In this document: one piece after another, positions 1 to 5,694 of the stretch
How positions within the stretch are numbered: position 1 is the first letter of the stretch
Layout of the letters: every line of letters starts with the position of its first letter
DNA from: Chloroflexia bacterium
GTDB lineage: Bacteria > Chloroflexota > Chloroflexia > Thermomicrobiales > UBA6265
Assembly (NCBI GenBank): GCA_013694885.1
Contig: JACDBO010000347.1
Coordinates: 1 to 5,872, forward strand
Direction of reading: 5' to 3'
Length of the DNA stretch: 5,872 nt
Translations under genes and position numbers: made by a program
Notes under the pieces: model-generated
What the model was told of the DNA's origin: nothing
The model's input: only the letters and a program-made list of their open reading frames with translations
The model's database searches: none

Positions 1-88
1 TGCCCAAGAAGCACCAAACCATCCGCTCCACCCGCGCCCGAAACTCCGGCTCGATCGCGGCAAACGTCTCCTCCACCTTGTACGCCAC
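1..88 (-). CDS. PPOX-type FMN-binding split-barrel protein, N-terminal part (cut by window edge)
   Basis: The reverse strand reads a GTG start followed by 28 more codons that run off the left edge. The peptide contains FAAIEPEFRARVERMVWC, followed by FLG and a codon starting with A. This resembles the N-terminus of pyridoxamine 5'-phosphate oxidase-like (PPOX) proteins in actinobacteria and Chloroflexota, which typically read 'I.PEFR.RV.R.VWC..(A/G)TVD' before the FMN-binding split barrel; the match is from memory. Such proteins bind FMN or F420 in the cytoplasm and mostly have unknown substrates. The GTG at 86-88 is preferred because GAGG lies 5 nt upstream (94-97, reverse strand). An in-frame GTG at 101-103 would add five residues but has a weaker ribosome site. 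The gene diverges from the trans-sulfuration gene. The identification rests on about 29 residues, so it is tentative. Confidence 0.5.
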   Translation of the reverse strand, partial: MAYKVEETFAAIEPEFRARVERMVWCFLG

Positions 89-167
89 GACGCCCTCTCT
101 CACTGCTGTCTCTTCGGCCTCACTTCAGCGCATAATGGACTCTACAGGGCACGCCATCGGAGCCCGT

Positions 168-179
168 CAATTCGAATTG
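168..179. promoter_or_regulatory. 12-bp perfect palindrome, possible operator
   Basis: The sequence CAATTCGAATTG is a perfect 12-bp palindrome between the two divergent starts. Its left part belongs to the 10-mer GTCAATTCGA at 166-175, which recurs at 214-223, 48 bp downstream. An AT-rich palindrome in a divergent promoter region could bind a dimeric regulator, but no regulator is identified and this role is a guess. Confidence 0.25.
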
Positions 180-182
180 CAC

Positions 183-319
183 CAACTCATCATGTCGAGC
201 CGCCCACCTCATTGTCAATTCGAGCCGGAGGGCAGGCAGCGAGCAATCTCTCGTTCAACAGAGCAAACCGGATTGAACGGAGAGATTTCCCATTTTCCAC
301 CGCTCGGCATGACGAGTTG
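183..319. repeat. 137-bp MITE-like element with terminal inverted repeats
   Basis: The outer arms 183-200 and 302-319 are inverted repeats of 18 bp with 16 identities; both differences are transitions. An inner hairpin pairs 245-258 with 273-287: 14 base pairs with one bulged base at 279 and a 14-nt loop. The nested symmetry, small size, lack of coding capacity and locally lower GC fit a non-autonomous miniature element or a dispersed structured repeat. The reverse-strand end, CATGCCGAGCGG, followed by a GAAATCTC block, resembles 'GTCAT.CCGAGCG...ATCTC' dispersed repeats that I recall from other bacteria. The only flanking duplication is the dinucleotide AC (181-182 and 320-321), so transposition is unproven. 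It could instead be a structured leader RNA for the downstream gene. Confidence 0.5.
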
Positions 320-387
320 ACGGCCTCCCTCTTGCAGCACGACAAAACGACGGTCTGACAACGCTTCCAGAGGCTATCCAGCCAGAC

Positions 388-393
388 AAGGAG
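388..393 (+). promoter_or_regulatory. Ribosome binding site fixing a GTG start
   Basis: AAGGAG lies 5 nt before the GTG at 399. It is the best Shine-Dalgarno match in the window. There is no in-frame ATG or GTG between the heptamer array and the conserved enzyme core, so this start is the only good one. The repeat array is therefore translated. Confidence 0.75.
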
Positions 394-398
394 ACCAC

Positions 399-1646
399 GT
401 GAACGACGCACCCAACAACGGCGAAGAGCAGACACATACCGGAGGGGCCCTCAGTCCTCAGTCCTCAGTCCTCAGTCCTTCGGACTGGACGTCCGCCCAG
501 TTCGACACCCGCGCCATCCACGCCGGGCAGGATGCGGACCCGGCCACCGGGGCGGTGATTACGCCGATCTACCAGACGAGCACCTACGTGCAGGAGGCGG
601 TCGGCGTCCACAAGGGGTACGAGTATTCGCGGACCGACAACCCGACCCGCACCGCGTTGCAGACCGCGCTCGCCTCGCTGGAGGGCGGCGCCTGGGCGCT
701 GAGCTACGCTAGCGGGCTGGCCGCCACGCAGAACCTCTGCTACCTGCTGCGGCCCGGCGACCACGTCCTGCTCTCCGACGATGCCTACGGCGGCACCTAC
801 CGCCTCATCGCCCAGGTCGTCAGCCACTACGGTATCGACTTCTCACTCGTCGATATGACCGACCTCGACGCCGTCCGCACGAAACTGCGCGACACGACGA
901 AACTCGTCTGGGTCGAGACGCCGACCAACCCCTACCTCAAGATTGTCGACATCGCCGGCGTCGCCAGCGTGCTGGCGGGGAGCGAGGCGCGGCTGGTGGT
1001 CGACAACACCTTCGCCTCGCCGGCGCTCCAGTTGCCGCTCGCCCTCGGTGCCGACTTCGTGCTCCACAGCACGACTAAGTACCTCGGTGGCCACTCCGAC
1101 GTGGTCGGCGGCGCGGTGGTCGGCAACGACGCCGAGGTCTACGAGTCGCTGAAGTTCCACCAGAACGCCGCCGGCGCGGTGCCGGGGCCGTTCGACTGCT
1201 GGCTGACGCTGCGCGGGATCAAGACGCTGGGTATCCGCATGGAGCGGCACAGCGCCAACGCCCGCGCCGTCGCCGATTATCTCCACGGGCACCCCGCCGT
1301 CGAGCGCGTCTTCTACCCCGGTCTGCCTGACCACACCGGCCACGAGGTCGCCGCGCGGCAGATGCGCGCCTTCTCGGGCATGGTCTCGTTCACGATGCGG
1401 GACGCCACTGAGGCGGCGGCGATGGTCGCCCGGACCCGCGTCTTCCAGCTCGCCGAGAGCCTGGGCGGTGTCGAGTCCCTGATCGAGCACCCCGGCCGGA
1501 TGACCCACGCCAGCGTGGCCGGCACCGGCGCCGAGGTAGAGGACACCCTCGTCCGCCTCTCCGTCGGCATCGAACACCCCGCCGACCTCATCGCGGACCT
1601 GGAGCACGCTCTCGCCGCCGTCCCGGCCGCCGCAATGGCGGATTGA
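399..1646 (+). CDS. Cystathionine gamma-synthase/gamma-lyase family PLP enzyme
   Basis: This cytoplasmic trans-sulfuration enzyme of 415 residues belongs to the Cys/Met metabolism PLP family (fold type I). Gamma-synthases join an activated homoserine to cysteine; gamma-lyases split cystathionine. Conserved blocks are FDTRAIHAG (35-43), YEYSRTDNPTR (74-84, phosphate-binding Tyr and Arg from the neighbouring subunit), SGLAAT (105-110), VETPTNP (172-178), VVDNTFASP with Asp202 that contacts the PLP pyridine nitrogen, HSTTKYLGGHSD with Lys227 as the Schiff-base lysine, and LGGVESLIEHPGRMTHAS (355-372). The core is complete, about 380 residues. The first 34 residues are an extra, probably disordered leader partly encoded by a 7-bp repeat array. 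From sequence alone I cannot separate metB (synthase) from the lyase or a sulfhydrylase. The gene stands alone apart from the downstream antitoxin gene. Confidence 0.93.
   Translation: MNDAPNNGEEQTHTGGALSPQSSVLSPSDWTSAQFDTRAIHAGQDADPATGAVITPIYQTSTYVQEAVGVHKGYEYSRTDNPTRTALQTALASLEGGAWALSYASGLAATQNLCYLLRPGDHVLLSDDAYGGTYRLIAQVVSHYGIDFSLVDMTDLDAVRTKLRDTTKLVWVETPTNPYLKIVDIAGVASVLAGSEARLVVDNTFASPALQLPLALGADFVLHSTTKYLGGHSDVVGGAVVGNDAEVYESLKFHQNAAGAVPGPFDCWLTLRGIKTLGIRMERHSANARAVADYLHGHPAVERVFYPGLPDHTGHEVAARQMRAFSGMVSFTMRDATEAAAMVARTRVFQLAESLGGVESLIEHPGRMTHASVAGTGAEVEDTLVRLSVGIEHPADLIADLEHALAAVPAAAMAD
449..479 (+). repeat. Heptamer tandem repeat (CCTCAGT)x4 inside a coding region
   Basis: Four perfect copies of CCTCAGT occupy 449-476, followed by a partial CCT. 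All three reading frames through the unit are open, giving the cyclic peptide PQSSVLS; the protein here reads LSPQSSVLSPS. Because 7 is not a multiple of 3, gaining or losing one unit shifts the downstream frame. Loss of one unit would lead to a stop at 556-558, and gain of one to a stop at 710-712. Heptameric tandem repeats (STRR) are known from heterocystous cyanobacteria; whether this is related is unknown. Confidence 0.9.
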
Positions 1647-1671
1647 GCCGTCGCATTTGTCCAGCCGCGCC

Positions 1672-1726
1672 GTAGGGGCGCACGGCGTGCGCCCACCCCC
1701 AACGGGCGCATGCCATGCGCCCCTAC
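1672..1726. repeat. GTAGGGGCGCA-type hairpin repeat
   Basis: The arms 1672-1694 and 1704-1726 form a 23-bp inverted repeat with 21 matches around a 9-nt loop. It begins 25 bp after the stop of the trans-sulfuration gene. There is no T-run after it, so it is not a classic intrinsic terminator, although so strong a stem could still end transcription or protect the 3' end of the mRNA. The GTAGGGGCGCAC...GTGCGCCC form matches a dispersed intergenic repeat that I recall as common in Chloroflexota-like genomes; copy number cannot be tested here. Confidence 0.7.
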
Positions 1727-1750
1727 CACGGTCCATCAACCAGAAAGAGC

Positions 1751-2068
1751 ATGACAGAATCCAACCCAGCGCCGAGCAGAATCCCAGTGTTCGACTCCCT
1801 TGAGGAGGAAGCGCGGTTCTGGGACACCCACGACTCGGGCGAGTTCGGGGCCGAATTCGAGCCGGTGGATGTCGAGTTTGCCAACCCGCTTGGTCATGTG
1901 TTCTTGCTTCGTCTGGATGCCGACCTTCTCAGCCGGCTGCATTCGGCCGCACGGCAGTCCGACGTCGACGTGTCAACGTTTGCTCGCGGCCTGCTCAGCA
2001 AGGGTCTAGAGGAGGGTAGCTCCGAGTCACGAGAGCCGACCGGGCGAGGGAAGCAGCGCGCGGGGTGA
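1751..2068 (+). CDS. CopG-type antitoxin-like protein (BrnA/CopG antitoxin family)
   Basis: This 105-residue protein has the signature of the CopG antitoxin family of type II toxin-antitoxin systems. An N-terminal IPVFDSLEEEARFWDTHD segment (11-28) matches the family's 'IP.F.SEEEE..FWDTHD' pattern. A predicted ribbon-helix-helix region follows (49-88), with strand HVFLLRLDADLL and two helices through LLSKGLEE. The tail (89-105) is charged and Gly/Arg-rich. Antitoxins of this type bind operator DNA as dimers and neutralise a partner toxin, often RelE/BrnT-like. No toxin gene is visible on either side, so it may be an orphan or a stand-alone regulator. An ATG at 1715 would extend the frame by 12 residues, but that part lies inside the hairpin repeat, so the ATG at 1751 is preferred, behind a weak GAAAGAG ribosome site. 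Confidence 0.75.
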   Translation: MTESNPAPSRIPVFDSLEEEARFWDTHDSGEFGAEFEPVDVEFANPLGHVFLLRLDADLLSRLHSAARQSDVDVSTFARGLLSKGLEEGSSESREPTGRGKQRAG

Positions 2069-2103
2069 CCTGCATTGCGGCGCCGTACGTTTCCAGCCGG
2101 CGA

Positions 2104-2146
2104 CCGCGATTGCCCTTGCCCGTCGAGCGGCTGGAGGCAATCGCGG
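2104..2146. repeat. Perfect 11-bp inverted repeat between convergent genes
   Basis: CCGCGATTGCC (2104-2114) and GGCAATCGCGG (2136-2146) pair perfectly across a 21-nt loop. The site lies between the ends of two convergent genes (antitoxin and cupin), the usual place for a shared bidirectional terminator. However, no T-run follows on either strand and the loop is long. Function as a terminator or RNA-stability element is possible but unproven. Nothing else was recognised between 2069 and 2217. Confidence 0.5.
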
Positions 2147-2217
2147 CACGTCCACGATCATCGGTCTATGCGGCGCACCTCAGCAGCGAGTCCGCGAGAC
2201 GAATTCCGGTGAGCGCA

Positions 2218-2742
2218 TCAGCCGGCGGACGGGTCGTCGGCGCAGACGAGCAGCGAGCCCGCCTTGACCAAGCCGGTGAACGTGCTCACCACCGGTTCAT
2301 CACCGATGCCGCGGACGCGGTGCATCATCCCAGTGTCCATGAACCAGTTCCCGGCGGTGAGCTCGACCTCTTTCCCCATCCTCACCGGTTCCTCCGCCCC
2401 CGGCGTCCCGGTCGTCCCGGCACGGTGGATGGTCATCTCCCCCTCCTCCAGCAGCGTGAAGCCGAAGATGCCCGATTCAACCGTGACGACGCCAGTACCG
2501 GGATAGGTGTGCGGCCCGAGGCTGCCTCCCGGCGCGATGGTGAGGCGAGCGAAGACGAGCGTGTGGCCGTCGGCCGCCGCCGGTTCCGCGCGATCCAACG
2601 GCTGAGCGCTGACCTTCTCGGCACATGGCAGCTCGACAAGCTGCGGCTGCGCCGGCTGGGCCACGGTTTCGAGCGGGCCGCCGATCAGCAAACTCGTGCT
2701 GAAGATGACAGAGACAATGACCAGACGGACGAAGCGGTTCAT
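2218..2742 (-). CDS. Secreted cupin-domain protein
   Basis: The product is 174 residues. The N-terminus has a signal peptide: a basic start (MNRFVR), a hydrophobic core (about 7-24) and a likely cleavage site after Ala28 (ETVA|QP), so the protein is probably exported. The rest forms one small cupin barrel. Motif 1 spans about 72-94 (GGSLGPHTYPG...VESGIFG) with His78 and Glu89; motif 2 spans about 131-141 (GNWFMDTGMMH) with His141. The usual second His of the HxH pair is Tyr80, so metal binding may be altered or absent. Cys40 and Cys167 could form a disulfide outside the cell. The ATG at 2742 is chosen over an upstream start in the same frame (2844) because AGGGGAG lies 6 nt before it and the signal peptide begins there. 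Substrate or catalytic role is unknown. The gene lies downstream of the LuxR-type regulator on the same strand. Confidence 0.82.
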   Translation of the reverse strand: MNRFVRLVIVSVIFSTSLLIGGPLETVAQPAQPQLVELPCAEKVSAQPLDRAEPAAADGHTLVFARLTIAPGGSLGPHTYPGTGVVTVESGIFGFTLLEEGEMTIHRAGTTGTPGAEEPVRMGKEVELTAGNWFMDTGMMHRVRGIGDEPVVSTFTGLVKAGSLLVCADDPSAG

Positions 2743-2748
2743 GCTTGA

Positions 2749-2755
2749 CTCCCCT
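2749..2755 (-). promoter_or_regulatory. Ribosome binding site of the cupin gene
   Basis: On the reverse strand AGGGGAG precedes the ATG at 2742 by 6 nt. This decides the start in favour of the signal-peptide methionine rather than the longer open frame. Confidence 0.7.
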
Positions 2756-2938
2756 CTGTGGATATGGAAAAGGTTCGGCTCGCGTTGCCTCAAGCCACCG
2801 TCCGCAAGTGGTCCCCTGCGAATCAGCACCCAGGCTCCGGACACGGAGTCAGGCTACCGGCGCGCGTGGACGGTGCACATCGCGCGAATACGCGATTTGC
2901 CGACGCATCTCCGATGTACGTAGTTGGTGCAGGGTATT

Positions 2939-5395
2939 TCAGGCCAAGCCATGCCGGACGGCATAGGCCGCGGCTGCCGCTCGCGACGTGACCTCGAGCT
3001 TGTCGTAGATGTGGCGGACGTGCGTGGCGGCAGTGCGGCGACTGATGAACAGGGCTGCCGCGATCTCCGCATCGGTCTTCCCGTCGGCCAGCAGGCGCAG
3101 CACGTCCAGCTCGCGTGGCGTCAGCCCGGTGTGGTCGTCGGGCGCCGGTTTGGCGTCGGTCCCGGCCGCCAGCGCCTCGACGATCGCGTCCTCGATATGC
3201 AGCGCGCGCCCCTCGGACCACGCCGCGGCGGCGGTCTCCGTATCGCATGCGCCTCGGCGCACGAGTGCGGACCGCTCCCCGAGCACGTCGCGGAGTGCCT
3301 GCGCAACACCGAACGGCTCGCCCTCCCGCGCCCACGGTTCCGGGAGGCCGAACGCCCGTTGCCAGTCGAGCGTCTCCTTCTCGAAGGGGCAGCCGATCAT
3401 CTCGTGGAGCGCCTCGGATGCACCAAAGAGCCGGGCTGCCGGCAGGCACTGCCGCATTGCCGCGAGCGCGCCCGCGGTGCCACCGAGCGCGTTGGCGGTG
3501 CCTCGGATGTCGCGGTAGCGCCACGCGAAGCCGAGCCCCGTTTGATAGTGCCGCAGGGCCCCGACCGCGTCGCCCTTGGCGCGGGCGACATCGCCGAGAC
3601 CAGCGAACGAATGGCTGGCAAAGGGGTGGCTCGTGCCCGGCGCAAAACCGAGCGCCCGCTGACGCGCCAGCGCCGCCGTAAAGCATGCGGCCGCCCGGGC
3701 GATATCGCCTTGGTGAATGGCGATTTCTCCGAGTTCCGAGTGGAGCGTCGCGGCGACGGTGCGCGTCCACGCGAGGTTGTCCAGCGCTTCGAGCAGCGCC
3801 AGCGCCTCCTCATAGCGCGCCTTCGCCCGGTCAAAGTTCCCGAGTTTGGAGACCGCGACACCAGCGAGCATGGTGCAGATGACGGCACCCTGGCGATCGC
3901 CGGCTGCCTGAGCGCGCGCGAGCCCTTCCTCGGCAAGGGCCAGTGCCCGCGCCAACGGCTTCTGCTGGTTCAGGATCCAACTCAATGCGGCGAGCGCTCT
4001 GACCCGCACGGGGACGGGAACCTGTCCACCATGGGCGAGCGCCCGCTCCAACCAATCCCGCCCCTCGTGGAAGTGCCCACGTACCGACCAAAGCGACCGG
4101 AGGGAACCGGCCAGCTGGAGGCTTGACGCCGCCGCGCCGTCCTGCTCGAACCAAGCGAGGGCAACCCGGAGATTCGCGTGCTCCGCTTCGAGCTGGTTCA
4201 GCATCACCTCACCCTGAGGCATGAACTCAGCGAGGTCGCGGTCCTCCGCGAACGCCAGGCACCAGGCGGCGTGCCGCCCTCGGATCGCCGCCTCCTCACC
4301 GCTCTCTGCCAGCCGCTCCAACGCGAACTCGCGGACCGTCTCCAGCATCACGTAGCGCGATGCACCGTCCGGTCCCGGCTCCTGCCGCACCAGACTCTTG
4401 CCGATCAGCGACGCCAGCGTGTCGAAGACCGAGGCGCCAGGGGAGAGCGACGCGACGGCCTCCACTGCCGCCAGCGTCCAGCCACCGACGAAGACGGCCA
4501 GCTGATGAAAGAGCGCCTGCTCGTCGGGGTCGAGCAGGTCGTAGCTCCACCCAATCGCGTCGCGCATCGAGCGCAATCGGGGCGGCTGATCGCGCGGACC
4601 GCCGGTCAGCAGCCGTAGCGACTCGTCCAATCTGCCCAACAGGAGCTTGGGCGAGATCGAGGTCACCCTGGCCGCCGCCAGTTCGATTGCCAGCGGCAGC
4701 CCGTCGAGGCGCCGGCAGATCGCGACAACTGCCGGGGCGTTATCGGCCGTAAGCGCGAAGTCCGACGCGCTCGCCGTCGCCCGCTCCGTAAAGAGCCGCA
4801 CCGCCTCAGTCACCCGGAGCTGGTCGAGTTGCACGCATGGTGCCGTCTCCGGCAGCGCCAGCGGCGGCACCGCGAAGACACGCTCGCCGGATACCCGCGG
4901 CACCGCCCTGCTCGTCACGAGAACGGTCAGTGCCGGGCACCTCGCCAACAGCTCCGCGACCAAGACCCCGGCCTCGAGCACATGCTCGAAGTTGTCGAGG
5001 ATCAGCAGGGCGTGCCGGTCGCGGAGGAATGCGGCAATCCCCTGCTCCACCGGCTGGTCGGCATGCGGGCGGACGCCGAGGACGTGGGCGATGGTCGGCG
5101 CCACGAGCGCGGAGTCGCCTACTGGAGCCAGAGCCACGAACCAGATACCGTCCGGGAAGCCGTCCAAGACCTCCGCGACGCGCTGCGCCAGCCGCGTCTT
5201 GCCTACCCCACCGGGGCCGGTCAGCGTGACCAGCCGCACATCATCACGCCCCAGCAGCGCCCGCACCGCCTCCGTCTCACGCGCGCGGCCGACGAACGAC
5301 GTCAGCGGGCGTGGTAGGGTCGCCGACTCCCCGGGTTCGGTCGGGCGCGGTGGCACCGGGACCGGCAGCGCGGAGTGAGCAGGCGAGGTCGGCAT
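2939..5395 (-). CDS. LuxR-family regulator with NB-ARC/STAND ATPase and TPR-like repeats
   Basis: This 818-residue cytoplasmic transcription regulator has a proline-rich leader (1-30) and LTSFVGRARE (31-40), the usual entry to the ATPase. Walker A is GPGGVGKT (60-67, Lys66), Walker B is LLILDN (130-135, Asp134), and a GLPLAIELAAAR block (232-243) is typical of NB-ARC/AfsR-like STAND ATPases. About 280-450 is a helical winged-helix and linker region. Alpha-helical TPR-like repeats follow (about 465-660, e.g. GNFDRAKARYEEALALLEAL). The C-terminal LuxR/NarL helix-turn-helix spans about 757-818 (LTPRELDVLRLLADGKTDAEI, then SRRTAATHVRHIYDKL). STAND proteins switch on by nucleotide exchange after ligand sensing through the repeats; the ligand is unknown. 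There is no alternative start between the ATG at 5395 and the upstream in-frame stop, although the Shine-Dalgarno match is weak. The cupin gene lies 196 bp downstream and is a plausible target. Confidence 0.93.
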   Translation of the reverse strand: MPTSPAHSALPVPVPPRPTEPGESATLPRPLTSFVGRARETEAVRALLGRDDVRLVTLTGPGGVGKTRLAQRVAEVLDGFPDGIWFVALAPVGDSALVAPTIAHVLGVRPHADQPVEQGIAAFLRDRHALLILDNFEHVLEAGVLVAELLARCPALTVLVTSRAVPRVSGERVFAVPPLALPETAPCVQLDQLRVTEAVRLFTERATASASDFALTADNAPAVVAICRRLDGLPLAIELAAARVTSISPKLLLGRLDESLRLLTGGPRDQPPRLRSMRDAIGWSYDLLDPDEQALFHQLAVFVGGWTLAAVEAVASLSPGASVFDTLASLIGKSLVRQEPGPDGASRYVMLETVREFALERLAESGEEAAIRGRHAAWCLAFAEDRDLAEFMPQGEVMLNQLEAEHANLRVALAWFEQDGAAASSLQLAGSLRSLWSVRGHFHEGRDWLERALAHGGQVPVPVRVRALAALSWILNQQKPLARALALAEEGLARAQAAGDRQGAVICTMLAGVAVSKLGNFDRAKARYEEALALLEALDNLAWTRTVAATLHSELGEIAIHQGDIARAAACFTAALARQRALGFAPGTSHPFASHSFAGLGDVARAKGDAVGALRHYQTGLGFAWRYRDIRGTANALGGTAGALAAMRQCLPAARLFGASEALHEMIGCPFEKETLDWQRAFGLPEPWAREGEPFGVAQALRDVLGERSALVRRGACDTETAAAAWSEGRALHIEDAIVEALAAGTDAKPAPDDHTGLTPRELDVLRLLADGKTDAEIAAALFISRRTAATHVRHIYDKLEVTSRAAAAAYAVRHGLA

Positions 5396-5436
5396 TGGCG
5401 CACTCGCTGATGGACTCTGCTTTCCGAAGTGCCCGC

Positions 5437-5465
5437 ATCATGCGCCGCGCGAAGGGTGGTGTCAA
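5437..5465 (-). promoter_or_regulatory. Candidate sigma-70 promoter of the LuxR-type regulator
   Basis: On the reverse strand a perfect -35 box TTGACA (5460-5465) is followed after exactly 17 bp by CATGAT (5437-5442), a 4/6 match to the -10 consensus. Transcription would start near 5430 and give a leader of about 35 nt before the ATG at 5395. This is the best promoter match found in the window. Confidence 0.55.
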
Positions 5466-5608
5466 CCGCAAGCAGAACCAACGGGAGCATCCTCATTCAT
5501 CGTGCGGTCGCTCCTCTGCCCCTCTCGGCACGCGGTCCGGAGAACGCGCATGCGCATCACAAACACCAGACCTGCTCGCGACAACGTGGATCGAGAAACG
5601 CAAGAAAC

Positions 5609-5635
5609 CTTGCAATACCCGCCGAGCTTTGCAAG
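5609..5635 (+). promoter_or_regulatory. Dyad operator overlapping the candidate Fic promoter
   Basis: CTTGCAA (5609-5615) and TTGCAAG (5629-5635) form a perfect 7-bp dyad with a 13-bp spacer. A further GCAAG half-site lies at 5600-5604. The left arm overlaps a candidate -35 box TTGCAA (5610-5615) and the right arm overlaps a candidate -10 box AAGAAT (5633-5638), with a 17-bp spacer between the boxes. A repressor bound here would cover the promoter. The binder is unknown; self-regulation by the Fic locus is one option. Confidence 0.4.
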
Positions 5636-5694
5636 AATATGGCAGAACCTTTTCAAAGCTGCCGCCGCGAAGCGCCGGCATTTGGATGCTTCCC

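Larger units (their letters stand above)
89..398. other. Divergent intergenic region, no gene seen
   Basis: This gap between the two divergent genes has visibly lower GC than the coding DNA on either side. Short open frames on both strands here translate into low-complexity Arg/Ser/Cys-rich peptides without recognisable motifs, so I treat it as non-coding. It holds a 12-bp perfect palindrome, a duplicated 10-mer, and the inverted-repeat element listed separately. No SAM, B12 or T-box riboswitch core was recognised, although such leaders would be plausible before a sulfur amino-acid gene. TTGACG-like -35 boxes occur on the reverse strand (165-170) and forward strand (317-322), but neither has a convincing -10 partner. 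Confidence 0.7.
5396..5694. other. Divergent intergenic region, promoters but no gene seen
   Basis: About 300 bp separate the leftward LuxR-type gene from the rightward Fic gene. The short open frames here are rich in Arg, Ser and Cys and match nothing I recognise. The region carries a strong candidate promoter for the regulator, a weaker promoter with an overlapping dyad for the Fic gene, and a 10-bp palindrome GCGCATGCGC at 5546-5555. The part nearest the Fic gene is AT-richer, as expected of a promoter. Confidence 0.65.

Noticed and set aside
183..398. SAM riboswitch, cobalamin riboswitch or T-box leader before the trans-sulfuration gene
   Set aside because: The conserved core sequences of these leaders (for example the T-box TGGNACCGCG) were looked for by eye and not found. 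The structure seen is a simple nested inverted repeat.
78..437. Short open frames on both strands in the first intergenic region
   Set aside because: They overlap the inverted-repeat element and each other, lack convincing ribosome sites and show no known motifs.
843..1739. 298-codon reverse open frame opposite the trans-sulfuration gene
   Set aside because: It is a shadow of the PLP enzyme, which has all family motifs; the antisense peptide is low-complexity and continues through the hairpin repeat.
2065..2748. 227-codon forward open frame opposite the cupin gene
   Set aside because: It is antisense to a gene with a signal peptide, good ribosome site and cupin motifs, and no recognisable domain appears in it.
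2833..2896. Small hairpins between the LuxR-type gene and the cupin gene (2833-2850 and 2879-2896)
   Set aside because: The stems are only 5-7 bp and lack a T-run, so they cannot be told from chance in GC-rich DNA.
2924..4126. 400-codon forward open frame opposite the LuxR-type regulator
   Set aside because: It lies wholly antisense to a gene with clear ATPase and HTH motifs. Its translation is an Arg/Gly/Pro-rich mix without domains, as expected from high-GC codon bias.
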